Shown: positions 53,738 through 62,955, counted from the first letter of the stretch. The stretch is DNA of 64,000 nt from Lacrimispora amygdalina (GCF_003432035.1 NZ_QOHO01000013.1:81584-145583), one strand, 5' to 3'. Numbers and translations are program-made. Notes: a model not told the origin generated them from the letters alone.

Positions 53738-54574
53738 ATGGATAAAAACTTGTCAGGTCTCAAAGATAAACTTGAGCAGGCCATGGCGGAATATGCCAGA
53801 GAGGATATCTGCCTTGCATTTTCCGGCGGAGTCGATTCCAGCCTTTTGCTGAAGGCGGCGGCTGAAGCAGTAAAAAAGACGGGAAAAAAGGTTTATGCTG
53901 TTACATTTGACAGCAGACTGCATCCTTCCTGTGATCTGGATATCGCTTCGAATGTGGCAAAAGAGCTGGGGGGAATTCACAAAATTATTACTGTAGATGA
54001 GCTGGAGCAGGAGGAAATCCGTTTTAATCCTGTAGACAGGTGTTATTTGTGCAAGAAAAAGCTGTTTCAGAGTCTGAGGGAGTTTGCTGGTGAACGGGAT
54101 ATTCCCGTTATTATGGATGGAACCAATGAGGATGATATGCATGTATACCGCCCGGGGATCAGGGCATTAAAAGAACTGGGAATCATCAGTCTTCTGGCAG
54201 AGCTTCATATCACCAAAGCCCAGGTGAAGGCGCTGGCCGGGGAATATGGAATTTCAGTTGCGAAACGTCCATCTGCTCCCTGTATGGCGACCAGGCTGCC
54301 GTATAATACGGAAATTGATTACGATATTTTAGGGAAAATCGGTGAAGGGGAAGAATTTCTGCGCTCCCGTTTCCAGGGTAATGTACGGCTGCGGCTGCAT
54401 AAAGATATTGTACGGATTGAAGTGGATCAGGATTCGTTTGAGCGTGTTTTAAAGGAAAGGGACATTGTGATATCTTACTTAAAAAAACTGGGGTTTGCAT
54501 ACATAACTCTGGATTTGGAAGGGTTCCGGTCTGGAAGCATGGACTTAGGGATTGGAGAAAGCGGGATTGAATAA
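53738..54574 (+). CDS. larE: Pyridinium-3,5-bisthiocarboxylic acid mononucleotide synthase LarE
   Basis: ATP-dependent sulfur transferase that converts the biscarboxylate to the bisthiocarboxylate. 278 residues. PP-loop SGGVDSS at residues 29-35. Cys182 in PSAPCMATRLPY corresponds to the sulfur-donor cysteine; a CYLC pair gives Cys102 and Cys105. Three such cysteines fit the Fe-S-cluster type of LarE rather than the self-sacrificing type (inference). It follows larC by 6 bp. The lactate racemase gene larA is not in the window. Confidence 0.94.
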   Translation: MDKNLSGLKDKLEQAMAEYAREDICLAFSGGVDSSLLLKAAAEAVKKTGKKVYAVTFDSRLHPSCDLDIASNVAKELGGIHKIITVDELEQEEIRFNPVDRCYLCKKKLFQSLREFAGERDIPVIMDGTNEDDMHVYRPGIRALKELGIISLLAELHITKAQVKALAGEYGISVAKRPSAPCMATRLPYNTEIDYDILGKIGEGEEFLRSRFQGNVRLRLHKDIVRIEVDQDSFERVLKERDIVISYLKKLGFAYITLDLEGFRSGSMDLGIGESGIE

Positions 54575-54608
54575 GGAATGCGCGGCTGACTGGCCGCGCA
54601 TTCCTTAT
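54571..54608. terminator. Bidirectional terminator between larE and the reductase gene
   Basis: GGAATGCGCGGC (54575-54586) pairs perfectly with GCCGCGCATTCC (54593-54604), and the stem extends outward four more pairs through the larE stop codon. Confidence 0.85.
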
Positions 54609-54611
54609 TCA

Positions 54612-55529
54612 TTAATAGGATGCTTCCATATCTTTGATTTTTTCATAAAGCATATCATTTACGGGAACGGAAAGACCATGTTTAGCGGCAAGTCTGCGTA
54701 CTGTGCCTGAAAACATCTCCACCTCCGATGGTCTGTGGGCGATGCCGTCCTGGCGCATAGAGGGAACGCCCTCAGGGGACAGGGTTCTTAAGAGTTCTAT
54801 GTAAGATTCCAAGTCGCTTTCTGTAAGGGCGATTCCTTCTTTTTGTGCAATCGAAATTACTTCTCTCATGGCTCCGGTTAAAGTATCGTAAAGGGTGCCA
54901 GGGGCAAGAACCTGGGCATAATTGGCTTCATATGCCATACAGGTCTGATTGACTCCTACATTTAACATAAATTTTCCCCATAGCCGTTTTACAATATCGC
55001 TCTCTGTGCGATAGTTGATTTTTGCAGAATCAAAATACCTGGTTAAGGCACTCAGACGATTTTCCTGACCATTTATTCTGGTTCCAAGACACAATTCTCC
55101 TGACCGGGTATAGGTTAAATCAGTTCCAAACTTCATGGCATCCATTCCCTGTGCAATACAATAAAGCACTTTTTCGTCACCAAAGCATTTACCTGCTATG
55201 GATTCACTGTCAATCCCATTCATAACTGAAATTATGGTGGTATCAGGACCGACTGCAGAAGCCATTGTTTCCAGTGCGGAAGGAAGTGCGTTGTATTTGA
55301 CCGCTATAATGATTAAATCAGCAGGTTCTGCATCAGCAGGAGATTTTATCGGAAAAGACCAGGGGGTTCCATTTATTGTAAAAGTCATTTTCCCATAGCG
55401 TTCGATTCGTTTCTGGTCAGCAAGAAAACATACGGAATCAGGTCGAAATGCAGAACTGATCTGGCTTGCGTATAACATACCCAGTGCGCCCATTCCTATG
55501 ACGGCAGTCTTTTTTATATCTTTGTTCAT
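54612..55529 (-). CDS. 2-dehydropantoate 2-reductase family protein (PanE/ApbA)
   Basis: NADPH-dependent ketopantoate-reductase-like enzyme of 305 residues. Nucleotide-binding loop VIGMGALGMLYAS at the N-terminus, IIAVKYNALPSAL and SVMNGIDSE in the Rossmann domain, and the C-terminal helical domain with WGKFMLNVGVNQ containing the conserved Lys. The start follows GGGGAGGG. Related proteins also reduce other 2-oxo acids, so the pantothenate role is not certain. It ends beside larE, on the opposite strand. Confidence 0.88.
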   Translation of the reverse strand: MNKDIKKTAVIGMGALGMLYASQISSAFRPDSVCFLADQKRIERYGKMTFTINGTPWSFPIKSPADAEPADLIIIAVKYNALPSALETMASAVGPDTTIISVMNGIDSESIAGKCFGDEKVLYCIAQGMDAMKFGTDLTYTRSGELCLGTRINGQENRLSALTRYFDSAKINYRTESDIVKRLWGKFMLNVGVNQTCMAYEANYAQVLAPGTLYDTLTGAMREVISIAQKEGIALTESDLESYIELLRTLSPEGVPSMRQDGIAHRPSEVEMFSGTVRRLAAKHGLSVPVNDMLYEKIKDMEASY

Positions 55530-55624
55530 GTTGTCCCTCCCCAGGATTAATTTACTATAATATATGTTATCACAACTCTGCTGTTTTCTGAAGCGTTAAC
55601 TTGGATTATCAATGAAGCTTCATA

Positions 55625-56563
55625 TTACATACTTAATGGATGAATCCGTTCCATAAGATTTTCGGTACAGGCTAATTTTCCATCTACAGTTATAACAACA
55701 GCCCCTATATCCTTCATTTTGTTAACTCTATGGATAATCAAAGCAGCATCCAGTCCAAACAATTTCGTCGTATAAATATCACAGTCCAGAGATCGATCAG
55801 CGACAACAGTCAGAGAAGCAATATTGCTCTCCATAGGATAGCCGGTTTTGCTGTTAAAAATATGATGATATTTACTGCCTTCCTTTTCGAGGACTCTTTC
55901 GTAAATTCCTGATGTTACAACGGACTGGTTCCTTATTTTAATCAGTGCTGCCGCATTTCCCCGCGGTAAGAACGGATTCTGAATTCCCACATTCCAGTCA
56001 CTGCCATCGGAGGGGGAGTCTCCGTAAACCAGAACATTCCCGCCCATATCTACCATAGCAGAGACAGCTCCGTGGCTTTTAAACAATTCCATGACTTTAT
56101 CCGCGAAATAACCTTTGGCAATGGCTCCCAGGTCGATTTCCATTCCTTTTTTTTGCAGATAGACGGTTTTGTTATCATCGTCCAGCTGTATATTTTCAGG
56201 ATTTAAAAGTTCCAGCACTTTTTCTATGGATTCTTTATCCGGTACATGCGCCCCGGTAAAACCGATTCTCCATAACTTTATCAATGGTCCGATTGCAATG
56301 TTTAAAAAAGAATCTTCATTCAGACTATGCTTTTTTCCTGTTTTTATCAGTTCATACAGCTCCTCATCTACCCTTTGGGGAGCGATAGCAGCCATTTTTT
56401 TAATCATTGCAAGCTGGGAGTGATCACTGTTGGCACTAAAGATTTCATTATAACGGATCAGCATTTCTTCCGCCTTTTTTGCCAGCATTATAGTTTCTTC
56501 TCCCTTAATATAGAGGGATATTTTTGTTCCCATAAGATATATAATCTTTGTATACTCTGTCAT
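55625..56563 (-). CDS. apbE: FAD:protein FMN transferase (ApbE family)
   Basis: Transfers FMN from FAD onto Ser or Thr of target proteins. 312 residues. Motifs: FSANSDHSQLAMIKK near residue 42, DLGAIAKGYFADKV, VDMGGNVLVYG, SVVTSGIYERV and HIFNSKTGYP, plus the late DCDIYTTKLF metal-site segment. No signal peptide, so it works in the cytoplasm. The start at 56563 is one base after the LysR stop, so the two form an operon. The divergent HcrB-like enzyme has a matching FMN-acceptor motif and is the likely client. Confidence 0.93.
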   Translation of the reverse strand: MTEYTKIIYLMGTKISLYIKGEETIMLAKKAEEMLIRYNEIFSANSDHSQLAMIKKMAAIAPQRVDEELYELIKTGKKHSLNEDSFLNIAIGPLIKLWRIGFTGAHVPDKESIEKVLELLNPENIQLDDDNKTVYLQKKGMEIDLGAIAKGYFADKVMELFKSHGAVSAMVDMGGNVLVYGDSPSDGSDWNVGIQNPFLPRGNAAALIKIRNQSVVTSGIYERVLEKEGSKYHHIFNSKTGYPMESNIASLTVVADRSLDCDIYTTKLFGLDAALIIHRVNKMKDIGAVVITVDGKLACTENLMERIHPLSM

Positions 56564-56564
56564 T

Positions 56565-57503
56565 TCATTCTCCCGGATCGGAATTGTTCTGCCCATGAAT
56601 CAAAAAGGCATTTATCAGATCATGATCAATGTTGGATAGTTTTCTTTCATTGTGGTATGCTATGAAGTAGTCTAAGCTCAGTTCGTCAATGGGTATCTGA
56701 TAGATATTGTATTCTGACGGACTTTCCTTCACATAGACACTTTCGGGAATAAAGGTGATTCCTAAATTACCTGTGGCAAGCTTCAGAATCGTATTGATCT
56801 CTGTGCTCTCCATAATAATGCGGGGTTCTACCTTATAAAGGTTTAGTAACTGATCGATCTGTTTTCTGATGGCGGAACCTTTCGAGGTGAGAACCAGCTT
56901 CTGGCATAAGATTTTACTCATGTCGATGCTGCCTTCCGCGATGACGGCGGTATCTTCCTGATATAACTCACTGCAGCGGGGGATCACAGCCCGGTATCTG
57001 TGTCTGCCCCAGCTGACAGAGTTTAAGTTGGGTGAAATATTTCTTGAATTTTGCCCAATCCAGAAATCCAGTTCATTGTTTTTGGTCAGCTTCTCATTTT
57101 TTTCAGGCAGACTTTCTAATAACTCAATTCTGCAGTCTGGATGCAGAGTTAGAAAATCAGGCAGAAAAAGAGGTAAAAGATAGGTCCCAAGGCTGGGAAG
57201 AACCCCTATTTTAATAACTGTTTTGTCAATATCTGATACATCGGATATTTCCCTCAGCAGCTTTGCATAATTATTTTCTAATGAGGTCAGATATTGATAA
57301 TAGATCTTTCCCTGTTCGGTTAACCGGTATGGCAGCTTGTTCCGGGTGATCAGTTCGCAGTTTAATTCATTCTCCACTCTTTTAATCACCTGCGTCAGAT
57401 ATGGTTGAGAAATATAAAGGGATTTAGCAGCCTTGCCATAGTTACTGTATTTTAAAATGGCATCAATATAATACAGAATATCCTGAGAAGAGATTTTCGA
57501 CAT
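56565..57503 (-). CDS. LysR-family transcriptional regulator
   Basis: Regulator of 312 residues. Winged helix-turn-helix at the N-terminus (YSNYGKAAKSLYISQPYLTQVIKRVENEL, given in parts as GKAAKSLYISQPYLTQ), then an effector-binding domain. Transcribed with apbE and divergent from the HcrAB-like genes, the common arrangement for LysR control of a neighbouring catabolic or respiratory enzyme. It probably responds to the enzyme's substrate. Confidence 0.94.
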   Translation of the reverse strand: MSKISSQDILYYIDAILKYSNYGKAAKSLYISQPYLTQVIKRVENELNCELITRNKLPYRLTEQGKIYYQYLTSLENNYAKLLREISDVSDIDKTVIKIGVLPSLGTYLLPLFLPDFLTLHPDCRIELLESLPEKNEKLTKNNELDFWIGQNSRNISPNLNSVSWGRHRYRAVIPRCSELYQEDTAVIAEGSIDMSKILCQKLVLTSKGSAIRKQIDQLLNLYKVEPRIIMESTEINTILKLATGNLGITFIPESVYVKESPSEYNIYQIPIDELSLDYFIAYHNERKLSNIDHDLINAFLIHGQNNSDPGE

Positions 57504-57546
57504 TTTATTCCTTTCTTTGAGAAATAATTTGCTTTTTTTCTATTAT

Positions 57547-57575
57547 GTTTGATTATAACAAATTTGTTATCAAAC
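57547..57575. promoter_or_regulatory. LysR-type operator dyad in the divergent promoter region
   Basis: A perfect 16-bp palindrome ATAACAAATTTGTTAT (57555-57570) is flanked by GTTTGA and TCAAAC, giving a 29-bp near-symmetric site 44 bp upstream of the LysR start and 100 bp before the HcrA-like start. Confidence 0.7.
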
Positions 57576-57676
57576 TTCAATAAATAACTATTAGATAATA
57601 TAGGTACGTTGTGTTAAAATTATATCAAACACATTATTACAACTGTGAGAACTTAATGGATAGGAAGGAGATTACT

Positions 57677-58276
57677 ATGAAATATTTAGCAATCGTAGGC
57701 ACGAATTCAGATGTGTCAACTAATCGCATGCTGCTTCAATTTATGCAAAAACATTTTTCCAGTGAGGCGGAGATTGAATTATATGAAATTAAAGATTTAC
57801 CAGTCTTTATGGAACCAGAGGATTCTCAAGTCCCTGAAAAGGTTGAGGAATTATCCAATAAAATTTTAAATGCAGACGGCGTTATTATAGCAACTCCGGA
57901 GTATGATCATGCCATACCTGCAGTTTTAAAAAGTGCTCTTGAATGGATTAGTTATACAAGTCAGGCACTTACGGATAAGCCGGTTTTAATCGTAGGGGCA
58001 TCCCATGGTACACTTGGTTCCTCCCGTGCACAGGCGCATCTCAGACAGATCCTTGATTCCCCTGAGCTCGCAGCCAGAATCATGCCAAGCAGTGAGTTCC
58101 TGTTAGGAAAATCACAGGGCGCATTTGACGGTGGGGGAAATCTCATCTATCCGGACAAGGTGTCTGAACTTGATGAAATTTTCAGAGAATTTGTTCTGTT
58201 TACGGATATCACAACGAAACTTTTGGCAGAAAAGGTTCAGAATAAAAGCGCAAAAAAATTTACTTGGCAAGAGTAG
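57677..58276 (+). CDS. NAD(P)H-dependent FMN reductase, HcrA-like
   Basis: Flavodoxin-fold reductase of 199 residues. Motifs: [19 protein letters not shown] (flavin phosphate loop), [20 protein letters not shown], and [20 protein letters not shown]. The gene is followed 14 bp later by an enzyme whose N-terminal 190 residues are homologous to it. This pair resembles Lactobacillus hydroxycinnamate reductase HcrA/HcrB, where the small subunit feeds electrons. Start at 57677 behind GGAAGGAG. Assignment by architecture; substrate untested. Confidence 0.82.
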   Translation: MKYLAIVGTNSDVSTNRMLLQFMQKHFSSEAEIELYEIKDLPVFMEPEDSQVPEKVEELSNKILNADGVIIATPEYDHAIPAVLKSALEWISYTSQALTDKPVLIVGASHGTLGSSRAQAHLRQILDSPELAARIMPSSEFLLGKSQGAFDGGGNLIYPDKVSELDEIFREFVLFTDITTKLLAEKVQNKSAKKFTWQE

Positions 58277-58290
58277 GAGGATTCATATCA

Positions 58291-60714
58291 ATGAAATTTA
58301 TAGCAATTGTTGGAACGAATGCAAAGAAATCATATAATCGTAAACTCCTTCAGTTTATGAAAAAACATTTTGAGTCAAAGGCAGAAATTGAAGTACTTGA
58401 TATTACAGATGTTCCCATGTTTAACCAATCCGATAATCAGTCCTATGGTGAAGTAATCCAGATGTTCAATGAGAAGATTACAGCCAGTGACGGTGTTATT
58501 ATCGCAACTCCTGAATACAATCATTCTATTCCATCCAGCCTTAAAAGCCTGATTGAATGGCTGAGCTTTGATCTCCATCCCCTTGCAGGCAAGCCAGTGA
58601 TGATCGTTGGTGCATCTTTAGGAACACAGGGATCCTCCCGTGCCCAGCTGCATCTCCGCCAGATTCTGGATGCACCGGGAGTGGATGCAAATGTCATGCC
58701 AGGATATGAGTTTTTACTGGGAAATGCAAGTAAGGCATTTGATGATGAAGGGAACCTCAGTAATGAGGGAACCATTGACTTTCTGGACATCTGCTTCCTG
58801 CGCTTTATGCGTTTTGCTAACATTGCAAATCAGCTCAATGAGGAAGAGGAGTTCTCCTTTACACCAGGTGAATATGAAGTAAATGCTATCGGACACAGCG
58901 GAAAACTTCCAATGAAGGTATCCTTTAGTGAAAAGCGGATCGAAAGCATTAATATAGACACCAGGGGTGAAACGGAAGGAATCGCCGATGTTGTATTTGT
59001 AAGAATACCAGATAAAATTCTGGAAGGACAGACCCTGAATGTAGATGCGCTCTCCGGTGCATCTGAAACCAGCAATGCTGTCATTGATGGTGTTGCCAAA
59101 GCAGTGAAACTTGCCGGAGTCAACCCGGACATTCTTAAGAGACGTCCCAAACCTGCCAGCAGCCGGAACAGACAAGACGAAGAGTATACTTGTGATGTGG
59201 TAGTTGTTGGCGGAGGAGGTGCCGGACTCAGTGCGGCTGCTACTGCATTGCAGAATGGCTCCAGTGTAATTGTACTTGAAAAATATCCGGCAGTAGGTGG
59301 AAATACCATACGTTCCGGTGGTCCGGTCAATGCGGCAGATCCTGAATGGCAGAGAGAGTTTGATGAAAATCCGGGAGAAAGACATACCATTGAGTCATTG
59401 CTGGAAACCGATGAGAGCCAGATTCATCCGGAATATTTAGAAGATTTCCATGCGCTCAAAGAAGAATTTTCCAAATATCAGGAAAAATTCGGTACTGGAA
59501 AAGGTCATTTATTTGATTCTCCTCTTCTTCACAGAATGCAGACCTATTTTGGCGGAAAACGTACCGACTTAAACGGCAACACCATTTACGGACAGTATGA
59601 CCTGGTAAAGATCCTCACTGACAGAGCTTTAGAAAGTGTAAAATGGCTGGAAGAGATCGGCGTTGAATATGACAAGAGCGTTGTATTTGCTCCGGTTGGT
59701 GCACTTTGGCGCCGTGGTCATAAGCCGGTTAAGAGCTATGGTACCGCATTTATCCTTGCCCTCACAAAATATGTGGAGGAGCACTCAGGAAAGATTATCA
59801 CGGACAGTCCTGTAAAAGAATTTATTATGGAAAATGGTGAGATCGCAGGAGTCATGGCAACTGGTGTCAATGGCCAGAAAATTACCGTTCGTGCCAAAGC
59901 AGTTGTACTTGCTAGCGGTGGTTTTGGTGCCAATACAAAGATGTTAAAGGAATATAATACCTATTGGAGTGCCATTGATGACAATATAAGAACCACCAAT
60001 TCCTTCGCTATGACAGGGGATGGAATCCAGCTTGGTAAATCAGTAGGAGCAGCACTGACAGGAATGGGATTTACTCAGATGATGCCTGTTGCCGATCCGG
60101 ATACAGGTGAGCTGTTTAGCGGAATTCAGGTACCACCGGAAAACTTTGTAATCGTTAATAAAAGCGGCAGACGTTTTGTAAATGAATTTTCAGGCCGTGA
60201 TGTGTTAACAAAAGCAGCCATCGATCAGGGCGGTTTATTTTATCTGATTGCAGATGATGAGATTAAGAAAACAGCTGCCAATACAAGCCAGGAGAAATTA
60301 GACCGTCAGGTAGAAGCAGGTACCTTATTCAGAGCAGATACCATCGAAGAACTGGCAGTAAAAGTCGGTATGGATCCTGAAGTTCTTAAGGAAACCATTG
60401 TAAAATATAATTCTTATGTAGATGCGGGTTTTGATCCTGAGTTCCATAAGGATACATTCAGCCTGAAGGTGGAGAAAGCTCCATTCTATGCAACTCCAAG
60501 AAAGCCAGCTGTTCATCACACCATGGGCGGTCTTAAGATCGACACCAATACCCATGTATTAGATGAAAATGGACAGCCAATTAAACATCTATATGCTGCC
60601 GGAGAAGTTGCCGGAGGTATTCATGCAGGAAACCGTCTTGGTGGCAACGCATTAACGGATATCTTTACCTTCGGACGGATTGCCGGTAAAACTGCTGTTG
60701 ATGAAATGAAATAG
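58291..60714 (+). CDS. HcrB-like flavoenzyme: FMN reductase + FMN-binding + fumarate-reductase-type FAD domain
   Basis: 807 residues, three domains. 1-190: NAD(P)H:FMN reductase paralogous to the preceding protein. 195-275: FMN_bind domain with acceptor motif DALSGAS, where Ser258 is the probable covalent FMN site modified by ApbE. 300-805: fumarate-reductase-like FAD domain with [13 protein letters not shown], Arg636 (GRDVLTKA), His743 (VHHTMGGL) and Arg782 (GNRLGGNA). The His normally found in QxHPT of fumarate reductases is Met598 (QMMPV), which argues against fumarate. No signal peptide. Likely an NADH-dependent reductase of an alpha,beta-unsaturated carboxylate. Confidence 0.87.
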   Translation: MKFIAIVGTNAKKSYNRKLLQFMKKHFESKAEIEVLDITDVPMFNQSDNQSYGEVIQMFNEKITASDGVIIATPEYNHSIPSSLKSLIEWLSFDLHPLAGKPVMIVGASLGTQGSSRAQLHLRQILDAPGVDANVMPGYEFLLGNASKAFDDEGNLSNEGTIDFLDICFLRFMRFANIANQLNEEEEFSFTPGEYEVNAIGHSGKLPMKVSFSEKRIESINIDTRGETEGIADVVFVRIPDKILEGQTLNVDALSGASETSNAVIDGVAKAVKLAGVNPDILKRRPKPASSRNRQDEEYTCDVVVVGGGGAGLSAAATALQNGSSVIVLEKYPAVGGNTIRSGGPVNAADPEWQREFDENPGERHTIESLLETDESQIHPEYLEDFHALKEEFSKYQEKFGTGKGHLFDSPLLHRMQTYFGGKRTDLNGNTIYGQYDLVKILTDRALESVKWLEEIGVEYDKSVVFAPVGALWRRGHKPVKSYGTAFILALTKYVEEHSGKIITDSPVKEFIMENGEIAGVMATGVNGQKITVRAKAVVLASGGFGANTKMLKEYNTYWSAIDDNIRTTNSFAMTGDGIQLGKSVGAALTGMGFTQMMPVADPDTGELFSGIQVPPENFVIVNKSGRRFVNEFSGRDVLTKAAIDQGGLFYLIADDEIKKTAANTSQEKLDRQVEAGTLFRADTIEELAVKVGMDPEVLKETIVKYNSYVDAGFDPEFHKDTFSLKVEKAPFYATPRKPAVHHTMGGLKIDTNTHVLDENGQPIKHLYAAGEVAGGIHAGNRLGGNALTDIFTFGRIAGKTAVDEMK

Positions 60715-60746
60715 TTGCAGAGATTAAAATAAATATGTCAGTACTG

Positions 60747-60797
60747 AAAGAGCACGATGACACGCATAAGTAAGTTGCGGTTATCGGCTCTTTTTTT
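60747..60797 (+). terminator. Terminator of the HcrAB-like operon
   Basis: AAAGAGC (60747-60753) pairs with GCTCTTT (60787-60793), extended by CGATGAC/GTTATCG, followed by T residues. Confidence 0.82.
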
Positions 60798-60940
60798 GAT
60801 AACAACTGTTTCATTAAGATGCAAAATTTCAGCCTCAGGACCGGCTTGATTTTGGGTATGGTTGGAAAATAAAAAGTATAGTATAATTTACTTCATATAT
60901 CAGATCTAATACATGGTTACATGCCAAGGAGGAAAAAACG

Positions 60941-61495
60941 TTGCTTGCTTTCATAATGACGCTTGAAAATGAAAGAGATCGGGATAAAGTAACCGAGATT
61001 TATGAACTTTACAGCGGAACAATGCTTTACATAGCCAATACGATCTTAAATGAAGTGCATCTTGCAGAAGATGCGGTATCAGAATCATTTATAAAAATAA
61101 TTGATAATCTTGAAAAAATTAATATAGTAGACTGTTACCAAACGAGGGGGTTCGTCGTTATTATAGTGAGGAACGTTGCGATTGACATGCTCCGAAAACA
61201 AAAGAAGAAGCAAATAGTACCTTTGGAAGAAGATGATTATGGTTTAAGTTATGAAGAACCGGCTTTTGATAATTTTTCAGTTAAGGAAGCCTGTGATAAA
61301 ATAAAATGCTGTATAGGCAATCTTAAAAAAAGTTATTCGGATATTTTATATCTGAAAGTAGAATTTGATTGTTCATTTGAAGAAATAGGTAAAATACTGG
61401 GTATCAGTACGGAGAATGCTAAAATGCGCCTTAGCAGGGCACGTAAAGCTCTGAAGAAGGAATTGAAAAAGGAGGGAGTTTACAGTGAGCAGTGA
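60941..61495 (+). CDS. RNA polymerase ECF sigma factor
   Basis: 184 residues. Region 2: YELYSGTMLYIANTILN and HLAEDAVSESFIKII, then RGFVVIIVRNVAIDMLRKQKKK. Region 4: LKVEFDCSFEEIGKILGIS and ENAKMRLSRARKALKKEL. The start is a TTG 8 bp after AAGGAGG; the first in-frame ATG (60956) is too far. It overlaps the next gene by 11 bp. It probably drives the two downstream genes that share a non-sigma-A promoter; its own upstream region lacks that promoter. Confidence 0.92.
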   Translation: MLAFIMTLENERDRDKVTEIYELYSGTMLYIANTILNEVHLAEDAVSESFIKIIDNLEKINIVDCYQTRGFVVIIVRNVAIDMLRKQKKKQIVPLEEDDYGLSYEEPAFDNFSVKEACDKIKCCIGNLKKSYSDILYLKVEFDCSFEEIGKILGISTENAKMRLSRARKALKKELKKEGVYSEQ

Positions 61496-62189
61496 AGACC
61501 GGAATAAAGAATTGTTTGATTCGCTGTTGAAAGCAGCCATATCTGATGCACTGAGAGATGAAATGGATACATTGCCCTCTAATAAAGAATTAAATGAGAA
61601 ATTTCCAACCTCCAAGGAGTTGGACAAACGAATAAAAAAGTTGATTTTTGAACAGAAGATCAAGTTTAAAATAAGGTACTTCGTAAAAAGTAACCGTAAA
61701 ATAGCAGCATGCTTTGTGGTAATCATTGTACTGTCGTCTGCCACACTGCTCAGTGTTGAGGCAACGAGAAATGTAATACTCAATACCTTTGTTAATCAGT
61801 TTGGAAAATATACACAAATCCAGTTTCATGATTCTACAGACGGCGGGCAGCAAATGGATATCTTCAGACCAGCATATTTGCCGGAAGGTTATAAAAAGAT
61901 ATCAGAGGAGCTTTATGGAAATTCTGCTTTGCTGGTATATTCCAATGAATCAGATACTGAGATTGTATTAAAGCAGAGAAAGGCGGAAGAAGGAACGGCA
62001 TTGATTGACAATGAAAATACAAATTATACGGAAGTCGATATTTCTGGTAATACAGCATATCTGTTTAAAGCAGTGAAGGGTGATAATTTCAATGTACTTC
62101 TCTGGAAATCACATGATGTTGTTTTTGAATTGACATCAAATATAAACAGCGATGAATTAATCCGCATGGGTAAAAGTCTGGAAAAATAA
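61485..62189 (+). CDS. Anti-sigma factor with DUF4367-like extracytoplasmic domain
   Basis: 234 residues. Cytoplasmic part (about 1-70) rich in Lys and Glu, one membrane helix (KIAACFVVIIVLSSATLLSV, about 72-91), then an extracytoplasmic domain with FRPAYLPEGYKKISEELYG, a pattern of the DUF4367 family. GTG start behind GGAGGG, translationally coupled to the sigma gene. It would hold the sigma factor inactive until an envelope signal is received. Confidence 0.85.
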   Translation: MSSEDRNKELFDSLLKAAISDALRDEMDTLPSNKELNEKFPTSKELDKRIKKLIFEQKIKFKIRYFVKSNRKIAACFVVIIVLSSATLLSVEATRNVILNTFVNQFGKYTQIQFHDSTDGGQQMDIFRPAYLPEGYKKISEELYGNSALLVYSNESDTEIVLKQRKAEEGTALIDNENTNYTEVDISGNTAYLFKAVKGDNFNVLLWKSHDVVFELTSNINSDELIRMGKSLEK

Positions 62190-62209
62190 TTTAATTATTT
62201 TTCGGAAAA

Positions 62210-62245
62210 GTGTTACCATTTTTTTACTATGACGTTTATATAGTA
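62210..62245 (+). promoter_or_regulatory. ECF-type promoter of the secreted-protein gene
   Basis: GTGTTACCA (62210-62218) and CGTTTATATAGTA (62233-62245), start-to-start 23 bp, 36 bp before the start codon. It matches the site at 62920-62955 in both elements and spacing and has no sigma-A -35 box. Confidence 0.75.
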
Positions 62246-62280
62246 GAGGTTATTATTTTATAAAAAAAAGGAGGATAAAT

Positions 62281-62730
62281 ATGTTTGTAAAAATGAAAAA
62301 ATGTACCTTTATTATGTGTCTCGTCATATCCTGTTTCCTGATGGGAGGGGATGCGTTTGCCTCAACCGATTATTCCAATGTGCCGGTTAATACTTTAGAT
62401 CTTCCGGCAGCCCGGTGGTCCAGCACTTCATCTATTGATATCAACCTTTCATTTGATGGAAGCAAGGCTATTTGCGGCGCTTGTGTGCAAGGTTGGTCTG
62501 ACGTAAAGAATATAACTGGCACTGCGGTACTGTCCAGAAAAAATTCAAACGGTACCTATACCACTGTAAAAACGTGGAACAACTTAAATGTGGCAGGTAA
62601 CAGGCTGATCTTTGATGGCAGATATTACGTGGCAAGAGGTTATACGTATCGGCTGACTATTACTGCTACGGTATATCGTAATGGAGTTGGTGAGACAGTA
62701 TCCGGTTATTTTGAAAATTATGCAAAATAA
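62281..62730 (+). CDS. Small secreted protein, DUF6147-like
   Basis: 149 residues with a signal peptide (MFVKMKKCTFIMCLVIS to DAFA) and a mature domain of about 120 residues. The domain is Ser/Thr/Tyr-rich and strand-forming (WSSTSSIDINLSFDGSKA, then GYTYRLTITATVYRNGVGE), likely a beta-sandwich. Two Cys lie in AICGACVQGW. It resembles short Lachnospiraceae exported proteins of the DUF6147 kind, whose function is unknown. The start follows AGGAGG. Controlled by an ECF-type promoter just downstream of the sigma/anti-sigma operon. Confidence 0.8.
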   Translation: MFVKMKKCTFIMCLVISCFLMGGDAFASTDYSNVPVNTLDLPAARWSSTSSIDINLSFDGSKAICGACVQGWSDVKNITGTAVLSRKNSNGTYTTVKTWNNLNVAGNRLIFDGRYYVARGYTYRLTITATVYRNGVGETVSGYFENYAK

Positions 62731-62782
62731 AAAGTATTGATGGGGCGTTGTTAAATGAGTGAAATCTTTATGATTTCATATC

Positions 62783-62806
62783 AGGAGCAATGCTCCTTTT
62801 CCTTTT
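62783..62806 (+). terminator. Short terminator after the secreted-protein gene
   Basis: AGGAGC (62783-62788) and GCTCCT (62792-62797) form a stem with a 3-nt loop, followed by TTTCCTTTT. Confidence 0.65.
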
Positions 62807-62810
62807 AACA

Positions 62811-62856
62811 AAAAAATCAGCCGGCCTGTCTTTTCAGATAGTTCGACTGATTTTTT
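62811..62856. terminator. Second, symmetric terminator before the recombinase gene
   Basis: AAAAAATCAG (62811-62820) pairs with CTGATTTTTT (62847-62856), with a partly paired GC-rich interior. It can work on both strands and isolates the recombinase promoter from the upstream gene. Confidence 0.8.
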
Positions 62857-62919
62857 GATGTACTTTAAAAATATTTATATTTTGTTAATGGTGAGTTTAT
62901 GAAATGTTTATTGAGAAAA

Positions 62920-62955
62920 GTGTTATCAATTTAATTCTATTTCGTTTATATAGTA
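62920..62955 (+). promoter_or_regulatory. ECF-type promoter of the recombinase gene
   Basis: GTGTTATCA (62920-62928) and CGTTTATATAGTA (62943-62955), start-to-start 23 bp, as at 62210-62245. The preceding GAAAA is shared too. It leads to a leader of about 100 nt. Confidence 0.75.

Noticed and set aside
58830..59390. Minus-strand open frame of 186 codons over the HcrB-like gene
   Set aside because: Antisense to a conserved FMN-binding and FAD region; no ribosome site.
62210..62955. Invertible promoter flipped by the recombinase
   Set aside because: The two ECF-type promoters are direct copies, and I saw no inverted copy or flanking inverted repeat inside the window; the window ends just after the recombinase, so it remains untested.
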